This document shows, piece after piece, positions 6,933 to 12,510 of a stretch of 12,510 nucleotides of DNA (its first letter is position 1; each line of letters begins with the position of its first letter). The translations under genes and the position numbers were made by a program. The DNA comes from Gammaproteobacteria bacterium (GTDB taxonomy: Bacteria; Pseudomonadota; Gammaproteobacteria; Arenicellales; Arenicellaceae), in contig JAUHZM010000062.1 of assembly GCA_030426005.1 (NCBI GenBank), positions 1 to 12,510 on the forward strand, in the 5' to 3' direction. The notes beneath the pieces are model-generated. The model did not search any database. It was not told where the DNA came from and was given only the letters and a program-made list of their open reading frames with translations.

Positions 6933-7496
6933 TTAATAAAGTCCGCGACCGCGTGTTAGCTTACCGTTTTCGAACACGATTGTGAGTTGCACAAAGCGGC
7001 TTGTCCAGTAAACCCAGTTGTTAGCCTTGGTCGACGGTGTCTTATGTCGAGGAGGATAGCCGCGGGTCATAATGGCTTCTTCCTTGCTCATGCCAAGGCG
7101 CAGAATGCCGCTTTCGATATCGGCTTGTCGGTCTTTTGAATACTTACTTAAAGAGACTTTCTGACGGCCAAGCATTTCTTCGGCGATTGTCTCGATGCCA
7201 CGTTGCGTGAACTTTTGCTTGTTCTCAATCATGATTTTGCGACCATCCACATCTAACAACATGGTTTTGCCGCCAATTGATTCCACTGTTACCGCGGTGT
7301 TCAAAGGGATGAGTTCGCCGCGTGAGTAGTTCGTGGTGACGTGAGTTTCCTTTTCAACCCAGAAGTTGTACTGCGTATAGTATTGTTGGCCAACTTCGAT
7401 TTTGGCCTGCGCCAGCGAGGTGATGCCCAAAGCAGCTAGTCCCACGCTGAGCAACAGCATGCGACGTCCAAGTGAGGTTAGGGTGTTTTGCAACAT
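6933..7496 (-). CDS. Exported BamE/SmpA-OmlA-like small protein
   Basis: This 187-residue exported protein has a Sec signal peptide: twin Arg at 11-12, hydrophobic core at 13-28 and a probable cut after AQA (31). No lipobox Cys is present, so unlike BamE it should be soluble in the periplasm. Residues about 128-187 match the SmpA/OmlA fold: LRLGMSKEEAIMTRGYPP, then NNWVYW near 159-163, then LTIVFENGKLTRGRG. The middle section (32-120) is unique and strand-rich. The length and lack of a lipid anchor make it a paralogue rather than the housekeeping BamE. The start is chosen from GGAG 8 nt before the ATG at 7496. It follows a SapC-family gene by 40 nt, so co-transcription is likely. The function is unknown. 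Confidence 0.75.
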   Translation of the reverse strand: MLQNTLTSLGRRMLLLSVGLAALGITSLAQAKIEVGQQYYTQYNFWVEKETHVTTNYSRGELIPLNTAVTVESIGGKTMLLDVDGRKIMIENKQKFTQRGIETIAEEMLGRQKVSLSKYSKDRQADIESGILRLGMSKEEAIMTRGYPPRHKTPSTKANNWVYWTSRFVQLTIVFENGKLTRGRGLY

Positions 7497-7536
7497 AGTG
7501 ATTCTCCGTTTCAGGGGGTTGGTTTGGTCTATCCAA

Positions 7537-8307
7537 TCAGGCTTCGGTCGCTGCTTCGTCTTTAGCCGGATCCAGCTTAACCTGCACCACCGGTTTAAGG
7601 TCGCCGTACTGATTGTGACGTTTTAATAAGGCGTTCAGCTGATAGATCGACATCAGCATGCCGTAAATTGGGCCGAGGTAGCCTTTGGTGCGTAGCTCTT
7701 CGAGTTGGTCGATATCGAGCTTTTGCAATTTTTCTTCATCGACGGTATGCAAGCCCTTAAGGGTATTCACCGCACCATGTTGGTAATGAACCTGCAGGTC
7801 CATCGGTTTGATCAGATCGAGTTCCTCAAGTTTGTGGACGAACTGAAAGCTGTGATATTCATTTTTGATATCGCTTTCCAGTTGTGTAGCCACTCGACTC
7901 AGGTAGTCGGACGCTTTGTTTTCATCGACGAAGATCGCTTCGCCATCGTCTTCAGAAAACGCCGGGTTATCGACATCAATCCCCATCGTAAACTGACGTT
8001 CCTTGGTTGGCGAGTTCATCAGAAAGAATGGGTAGGTTTGCATACCACTGGGAATATAACTGGCATCCCAATCAACATCCTTTACAAATAAATTACCATC
8101 AACTTCGAAGCTGGTAACAGCTGAAATTGACCAGTCGCTTTGATTCTGTGCACGGGTAATAAATATCGGAAAGCAGGTCATGGCATTGCCGACCTCATTC
8201 ACTTTGATATTAATCAAATGTTGGTTGCGTGCGACCTGAATCGCACAATCTGGTTTCACCTTCAGGTGGCGGTGGTCTTTGGGGTTTAGTTCTACTAGAT
8301 CGGCCAT
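7537..8307 (-). CDS. SapC family protein
   Basis: This 256-residue protein belongs to the SapC family, named after a Campylobacter fetus gene linked to S-layer secretion; in most proteobacteria its role is undefined. Family landmarks are the early LNPKDHRHLKV, CFPIFITRAQ, NLFVKDVDWDASYIPSGMQT with YPFFL, a gap-rich acidic middle (FSEDDGEAIFVDEN), and the closing LKGLHTVDEEKLQKLDIDQL followed by LRTKGYLGPIYGMLMS. No signal peptide or membrane helix is seen. The frame is open further upstream to an ATG at 8367, but MADLVELNPKDH from 8307 matches the family start; its ribosome site (AAGAG) is weak, so the start is not certain. The next gene, 40 nt downstream, is the exported BamE-like protein. 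Confidence 0.85.
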   Translation of the reverse strand: MADLVELNPKDHRHLKVKPDCAIQVARNQHLINIKVNEVGNAMTCFPIFITRAQNQSDWSISAVTSFEVDGNLFVKDVDWDASYIPSGMQTYPFFLMNSPTKERQFTMGIDVDNPAFSEDDGEAIFVDENKASDYLSRVATQLESDIKNEYHSFQFVHKLEELDLIKPMDLQVHYQHGAVNTLKGLHTVDEEKLQKLDIDQLEELRTKGYLGPIYGMLMSIYQLNALLKRHNQYGDLKPVVQVKLDPAKDEAATEA

Positions 8308-8450
8308 TGTGGTCTCTTGAAGTTCAGTGTGTGGAGCTTGCATCTGTCGCTCTTCAGCCTTGACCATGGCCAGTGCGACAACGCGTGATTCGATAGGGCT
8401 AAATACTATCGCGTTCTTAAGCGCTTTGCTATGCGCAAATTTCGCGGTTG

Positions 8451-8481
8451 ACTGGACGGAGATCCGTGCTCTCCGTCCAGT
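8451..8481. repeat. 11-bp perfect inverted repeat after the MDR gene
   Basis: ACTGGACGGAG (8451-8461) and CTCCGTCCAGT (8471-8481) are perfectly complementary with a 9-nt loop. It lies 15 nt beyond the stop of the - strand dehydrogenase gene, where a terminator is expected. The - strand then reads CAACCGCGAAATTTGC, which is not a T-tract. It may be an RNA-stabilising hairpin, a weak terminator, or a protein-binding site upstream of the SapC gene. Confidence 0.55.
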
Positions 8482-8495
8482 AGTGGACTTGCTAT

Positions 8496-9620
8496 TTATG
8501 CGTCCAGGCTTGGGTTGATTAAGTACTTTTCACCCGTTTTTTTGGCGTTATAACGTGCCACATTTTCCGGTTGCAGCGCTTGTTCTAAACTAAGTTCGGC
8601 AGTGAAATGGTTGGCGAATGTGGTGCCGATTTCATCGGCAACGCGTTTGTGTAAAGCCATAACGCGAGCTGGTTCCACTTTGCTTAAGAAGCGCATTAAC
8701 AGCCAGCCGCCAATACCCCAGTACATACCATACGCACGATTTAGAATCGTAGGTGAGATATCCAGGCTGCCATATAAGTACACTTGTTTATGCTCTGGTG
8801 AGCCATAGGTGTTTAGCCCTTTGGCGTCTTTACTACCAACGCGCTCCATGGCGGTGAGTATGTCGCTGACTAATTCGCCGCCGCCAATGGCATCAAAGCC
8901 TAGTGTTGCACCAGTTTCCTCGATGGCCATATATAAGTCCTGGCGAAACGACTCGTCAGATGAGTTGAGTACTATTTTGGCGCCCTGTGAACGGAGAATT
9001 TCTTGCTGTTCGGCTTTGCGCACGATGTTAACGAGTGGAACATCTTCAGCTAGGCAGATTTTATTCAACATTTGGCCCAGGCTGCTGGCCGCTGCGGTGT
9101 GGACCAGTGCCGAGTGACCTTCCATGCGCATGGTGTCGACCATGCCAAGCGCCGTTAATGGGTTCACGAATGAAGACGCTGCCTGCTTGGCCGTGGTGCC
9201 CTCGTGATGTGCGATACAAGCTTGCACCGGCACACAGCAATACGTGGCGTAGGTCGCGCCTGATATCAAGCCTACCGTTTTACCCATGAGTGCTTTAGCG
9301 GCATCGCTGTCGCCAGTAGCGACTACCGTGCCTGCGCCTTCGTTACCAATTGGCAGTGTTTGATCTAAACGCGAAGGAACTCGTTTGGCAGTGCCGGGGA
9401 ACAGCGGTGCCAAGAGTGATTTTTGAGACGCATCGTATTTAGCTTGAGACAAATCTGCTGGGCCGAACATCGGCCACATGTCGGACGGGTTGATCGGGGC
9501 GGCTTCCATCTTTACCAATACTTCATGCGGCTTGGGTGTGGGAACGTCTTTTTCAACTAGGCTGACTTTGAGTTGGCCGTCTGAGGTGACGGTAGAGAAT
9601 ATTTGTTGCATTGTTTTCAT
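8496..9620 (-). CDS. Zinc-independent medium-chain dehydrogenase / quinone reductase-like enzyme
   Basis: This 374-residue protein is a medium-chain dehydrogenase/reductase, probably an NADPH-dependent quinone or enoyl reductase in the cytoplasm. The N-terminal GroES-like domain holds PHEVLVKMEAAPINPSD (31-47) and GNEGAGTVVATG (92-103). The Rossmann domain starts at ALVHTAAASSLGQM (171-184), where the usual AxxGxxG is replaced by a serine/alanine-rich turn, followed by GFDAIGGG (241-248). No structural or catalytic zinc ligands are seen. It is about 50 residues longer than typical quinone reductases, mostly from an insertion near 52-88. ATGs at 9620 and 9611 both fit; the first is kept, with AAGGGA upstream. 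It diverges from the gamma-glutamyltransferase gene. The substrate is unknown. Confidence 0.88.
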   Translation of the reverse strand: MKTMQQIFSTVTSDGQLKVSLVEKDVPTPKPHEVLVKMEAAPINPSDMWPMFGPADLSQAKYDASQKSLLAPLFPGTAKRVPSRLDQTLPIGNEGAGTVVATGDSDAAKALMGKTVGLISGATYATYCCVPVQACIAHHEGTTAKQAASSFVNPLTALGMVDTMRMEGHSALVHTAAASSLGQMLNKICLAEDVPLVNIVRKAEQQEILRSQGAKIVLNSSDESFRQDLYMAIEETGATLGFDAIGGGELVSDILTAMERVGSKDAKGLNTYGSPEHKQVYLYGSLDISPTILNRAYGMYWGIGGWLLMRFLSKVEPARVMALHKRVADEIGTTFANHFTAELSLEQALQPENVARYNAKKTGEKYLINPSLDA

Positions 9621-9789
9621 GGAATGGATCCCTTGTGGAAATAAATAAGGCGTAGATATCGAGCGTCATTGTCCACGACATTGATGTTAGAGGCAAATCG
9701 ACGCAGCAGCATGGTGGCATACAAAGAGTGGTTGCGTAATTCACATTTCAGAGTATGTTGTCTGCTACGACAACGAAAATCACAGTAAT
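9621..9789. promoter_or_regulatory. Divergent promoter region between MDR and GGT genes
   Basis: This 169-bp spacer must hold the starts of both transcripts. Two inverted repeats share TGTC/GACA half-sites: TGTC-CAC-GACA at 9670-9680, and GTTGTC-N6-GACAAC at 9757-9774, the latter ending 15 nt before the gamma-glutamyltransferase ATG. The spacers differ (3 and 6 nt), so they may not bind one protein. No strong -35/-10 pair stands out. Confidence 0.35.
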
Positions 9790-11466
9790 ATGAACCATTA
9801 TTCGCGCATAGTTTCTCTGTTCGTGTGCTTGCTAATGCTGGCCGCGTGTTCTTCTGTTCCGCACCTCAAAGACAGCGGCGTTGCCGCTTACGCTATGCCG
9901 GACAAATACGCAGCGCGTACGGTTGAATCGGTACTCAGCAATGGCGGGAATGCGGTGGATGCGGCCGTGGCGGCAGCCTTCGTCTTGGCAGTTACATTTC
10001 CAGAGGCAGGCAATATCGGTGGTGGCGGGTTTATGCTGATTCGCGAAGATCAGCAAAATTATTTTCTCGACTATCGCGAAAAAGCGCCTCAGGCTGCGCA
10101 CCGAGATATGTATCTGACCGCCGATGGCGAGGTTGACGGACGTAAAAGTTTGGTCGGTATTCTCGCTGCTGGCGTACCAGGCACAGTCGACGGTATGTGG
10201 CGTGCGCACCAGCGTTTTGGCACGCAGCCGTGGCAGGATTTGGTGATGCCAGCCGTTGAGTTGGCTAAAAATGGGTTCGAGGTCCATCCGCAAAAAGCCA
10301 AGCAAGTGCGTGAAACGATCGAGTGGTTCAATGGTGAAGTGAATTTTGCTGATCACTTCGGTGCCATGGCTCAGGGCGGCGTTTTTAAGCAGCCTGAGCT
10401 CGCAGCAGTATTGCGGCGTATCGCCGACCACGGGCCTGATGATTTTTATCGCGGTGAGACTGCGGATATTTTTCTCACCCATTCTAAGCAGGCAGGTGGC
10501 CTGTTTACCGCAGAGGATTTGGACGGTTATGAGTCGGTGTGGAGGACACCGTTAGAAGCGGATTGGCGCGGTTATCGCGTGGTCACTGCACCGCCACCGA
10601 GTTCAGGCGGCTTTGCGGTCATTCAGTTGCTAAAAATGAAGGCGTTCCATGATGCGGCATTTGAGGGCGTAGAACACAATAGTCCGCAATATGTGCACCT
10701 GATCGCCGAAATGGAAAAGCGCGTGTTTGCAGATCGAGCGCAGTATTTTGGCGACCCCGACTATGTGTCAGTACCGATCCAAAAGTTGATTAGTGAGGAA
10801 TATATTCATCGTCGCGCAGCAGAGGTGCAAGTTGACTCAATTAGTCAGCTAGACGCAGTCAAGCCCGGCCTGGAATCGCCCAACACCACCCATTTTTCTA
10901 TCCTAGACAAATGGGGAAATGCGGTCTCGAATACCTATACGCTGAATTGGAGTTATGGCAGCGGGGAAGTTGTCGAAGGTACGGGAATTCTGTTGAACAA
11001 TGAAATGGATGACTTCAGTGTGAAACCGGGTGTGGCGAACGCTTACGGCGTAGTGGGCGGCACCGCAAATGAAATTCAACCCGGCAAACGCATGTTGTCC
11101 TCGATGAGTCCGACCATTTTGTTGTCTGATGGTGAGGTCGACATGGTAGTTGGAACACCAGGTGGCTCTACAATTTTCACTTCGGTATTCCAGGCCATCG
11201 CCAATGTGGTTGATAATGGAATGACCGCGCAGCAGGCAGTGTCTGCGGCACGATTCCATCATCAATTATTGCCGCCGGAGTTGGTGACCATGAGCATTCG
11301 ATTCCCCTTACCTGATACCACCATCAAGGCGCTGCAAGATCGTGGCTACCGAGTGGAGCCGCATGGTTGGGAATTCGGTGATCTGCAGATGATTAAACGC
11401 AGCGGGGCGACATTTGAGGCTGCGTCTGACGCACGTGGTATTGGTGTTTCCGGTGTGATTGAGTAG
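9790..11466 (+). CDS. ggt: Gamma-glutamyltransferase, predicted lipoprotein
   Basis: This 558-residue precursor hydrolyses or transfers the gamma-glutamyl group of glutathione outside the cytoplasm. The N-terminal signal ends in the lipobox LAAC (Cys20). The next residues are Ser-Ser, which favours the outer membrane. The large-subunit signature NGGNAVDAAVAAAFVLAVT with NIGGGGFML is intact. The autocleavage nucleophile is Thr366 in NTTHFS, followed by DKWGNAVSNTYTLN. GTGILLNNEMDDF and the late GTPGGSTIFTS complete the small-subunit active site. The length is normal for a full precursor, which should split before Thr366 into subunits of about 365 and 193 residues. The ATG lacks a clear Shine-Dalgarno site, but the signal peptide fixes the start. 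It diverges from the MDR gene; no terminator is seen after it. Confidence 0.96.
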   Translation: MNHYSRIVSLFVCLLMLAACSSVPHLKDSGVAAYAMPDKYAARTVESVLSNGGNAVDAAVAAAFVLAVTFPEAGNIGGGGFMLIREDQQNYFLDYREKAPQAAHRDMYLTADGEVDGRKSLVGILAAGVPGTVDGMWRAHQRFGTQPWQDLVMPAVELAKNGFEVHPQKAKQVRETIEWFNGEVNFADHFGAMAQGGVFKQPELAAVLRRIADHGPDDFYRGETADIFLTHSKQAGGLFTAEDLDGYESVWRTPLEADWRGYRVVTAPPPSSGGFAVIQLLKMKAFHDAAFEGVEHNSPQYVHLIAEMEKRVFADRAQYFGDPDYVSVPIQKLISEEYIHRRAAEVQVDSISQLDAVKPGLESPNTTHFSILDKWGNAVSNTYTLNWSYGSGEVVEGTGILLNNEMDDFSVKPGVANAYGVVGGTANEIQPGKRMLSSMSPTILLSDGEVDMVVGTPGGSTIFTSVFQAIANVVDNGMTAQQAVSAARFHHQLLPPELVTMSIRFPLPDTTIKALQDRGYRVEPHGWEFGDLQMIKRSGATFEAASDARGIGVSGVIE

Positions 11467-11528
11467 TTGTGAGCTGCCGGTAGACGGTGACTCGTGGTAT
11501 CTTACGCTGTTTAATCAGGTCATTGTGT

Positions 11529-11533
11529 AGGAG
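11529..11533 (+). promoter_or_regulatory. Ribosome binding site deciding the TTG start of udk
   Basis: AGGAG lies 6 nt before TTG at 11540. No in-frame ATG occurs near the N-terminus of the uridine kinase, and the P-loop begins only nine residues on, so this site decides a TTG start. Confidence 0.8.
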
Positions 11534-11539
11534 AGTCTG

Positions 11540-12169
11540 TTGGCCCAATCAATCATTGCCATCGTCGGTGCGTCTGCGTCGGGGAAAACCCTGTTTACGC
11601 AAACCGTGTACAAAGAGCTTAGTGCAGAACTGGGCGGTAGTCCGCTCGCGGTTTTAGAAGAAGACGCGTACTACCGTGATCAAAGTCACTTGCCGATCAA
11701 GTTACGCGAGAAGACGAACTACGACCACCCTGATGCATTCGAACACGACCTGTTGTTGTCGCACTTGGAGTCGCTGCGCGCGGGTCAAGCCATTGATGTG
11801 CCGATCTATGATTTTACCCAGCACAATCGTTCTCCAAATACCCGTCGAGTGTCTCCAGCCGGCGTGGTGATTGTGGAAGGCATTTTGTTACTGACCAACC
11901 CCAAGCTGCGGGACTTTTTTGATATTAAGGCGTTTATCGATACGCCCTTGGATATCTGTTTGTTGCGTCGTATTGAGCGAGATATGCGCGAACGAGGTCG
12001 TAGTTTTGACTCCATTGCCGAGCAATACGAAGACACTGTGCGGCCGATGTACTATGAATTTATTGAGCCGTGCAAACAGCATGCCGATATCGTGGTAACT
12101 GGCGGTGGTAAGAACCGCGTTGCGATCGACATGGTAAAGCATAATATTCGATCAACCTTGGCGTCCTGA
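11540..12169 (+). CDS. udk: Uridine kinase
   Basis: This 209-residue cytoplasmic P-loop kinase phosphorylates uridine and cytidine with a nucleoside triphosphate, the committing step of pyrimidine salvage. Walker A is GASASGKT (10-17). EEDAYYRDQSHL carries the base-binding Asp/Tyr pair, and NYDHPDAFE is the uridine kinase signature. IYDFTQHNR binds the nucleoside, VVIVEGILLL forms the Walker B strand, and RRIERDMRERGRS is the lid, with its arginines. The length equals the family's usual 210-215. The start is a TTG with a strong ribosome site. The nucleoside transporter gene begins 33 nt downstream, which fits a nucleoside uptake and trapping operon. Confidence 0.95.
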   Translation: MAQSIIAIVGASASGKTLFTQTVYKELSAELGGSPLAVLEEDAYYRDQSHLPIKLREKTNYDHPDAFEHDLLLSHLESLRAGQAIDVPIYDFTQHNRSPNTRRVSPAGVVIVEGILLLTNPKLRDFFDIKAFIDTPLDICLLRRIERDMRERGRSFDSIAEQYEDTVRPMYYEFIEPCKQHADIVVTGGGKNRVAIDMVKHNIRSTLAS

Positions 12170-12202
12170 GCGGCGTTGACTGAGTTTTGAGAGGACACTG
12201 AA

Positions 12203-12510
12203 TTGACGACTCTGATCAGCTTGTTGGGGATTGCCTCCCTGTTGCTTGTAGCTTTTGCGTTTTCCAAATATCGCTCATCGATTAACTGGCGCACGATTGT
12301 GATTGCCTTTCTGTTGCAATTTACCTTGGGCGCATTTGCCCTGTACCTGCCATTTGGTAAAACCGTCCTCGCGTCGGTGTCCAGTGGCGTGACGGGCGTG
12401 CTTTCATACGCTCAAACTGGCATCGATTTTCTGTTTGGCAATTTGGGGCGTAGCAGCAGTGACGGCATCGGGTTTGTGTTTGCATTTCAGGTTCTGCCGA
12501 TCATTATCTT
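12203..12510 (+). CDS. NupC-type concentrative nucleoside transporter, 5' part
   Basis: The gene runs off the right edge, leaving 102 codons. It belongs to the concentrative nucleoside transporter family, inner-membrane proteins that import nucleosides with protons or sodium. Visible are a first membrane helix (TLISLLGIASLLLVAFAFS), the family segment SSINWRTIVIAFLLQFTLGA leading into a second helix, the TGIDFLFGNL re-entrant region, and GFVFAFQVLPIII at the edge. The start is a TTG at 12203, about 8 nt after GAGAGGA; no ATG lies in frame upstream or near the start. It is 33 nt behind the uridine kinase gene, so imported uridine could be phosphorylated at once. No frameshift is seen in the visible part. 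Confidence 0.9.
   Translation, partial: MTTLISLLGIASLLLVAFAFSKYRSSINWRTIVIAFLLQFTLGAFALYLPFGKTVLASVSSGVTGVLSYAQTGIDFLFGNLGRSSSDGIGFVFAFQVLPIII

Noticed and set aside
9832..10482. A 216-codon open frame on the - strand
   Set aside because: It lies wholly antisense to the gamma-glutamyltransferase gene, is His/Arg/Cys-rich without domains, and is explained by the codon pattern of the real gene.
1..12510. CRISPR arrays, insertion sequences, tRNA or rRNA genes, prophage
   Set aside because: No direct-repeat array, transposase-like reading frame, cloverleaf or rRNA-like stretch was seen on either strand.

Overview
The window looks like a chromosomal segment of a free-living, probably marine, gammaproteobacterium. 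Base composition is close to even, Shine-Dalgarno sites are ordinary, and SapC-family, BamE-like, YafY/WYL, GST-family and NupC-type genes occur together. This is judged from protein families by eye, and the genus cannot be named. There are no rRNA, tRNA, CRISPR, phage or transposase signatures.

Layout. (a) 1-515: no gene I recognise; a weak open frame runs in from the left edge, and a 9-bp inverted repeat lies upstream of the first clear gene. (b) 516-2571, + strand: a two-gene unit ending in a strong terminator. It encodes a ketoacyl-ACP synthase III-like enzyme with an intact Cys-His-Asn triad, followed after 27 nt by a seven-helix membrane protein whose cytoplasmic tail ends in a Fis-type helix-turn-helix. 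(c) 2588-3463, - strand: a short-chain dehydrogenase, convergent with (b), with a readable promoter. (d) 3614-5338, + strand: a large envelope protein with a TonB-like N-terminal anchor, a low-complexity linker and a DUF4900-like beta-rich domain. (e) 5397-6821: a WYL-type regulator diverging from a glutathione S-transferase-like gene, with an operator-like inverted repeat between them and a hairpin terminator after the GST gene. (f) 6933-8307, - strand: a SapC-family gene followed by an exported BamE-like protein, a probable operon. (g) 8496-9620, - strand: a medium-chain dehydrogenase/quinone-reductase-like enzyme, diverging from (h) 9790-11466, + strand: a lipoprotein gamma-glutamyltransferase. 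(i) 11540 to the right edge, + strand: uridine kinase followed by the start of a NupC-type nucleoside transporter, a nucleoside uptake and phosphorylation pair; both are read from TTG starts with good Shine-Dalgarno sites.

The most interesting unit is (b). A stand-alone condensing enzyme sits directly before a membrane-embedded one-component regulator with no kinase or receiver domain. One reading is a small lipid-signal synthase and its receptor/transcription factor. That is inference: the sequence supports the gene pairing and domain architecture, but not the ligand.
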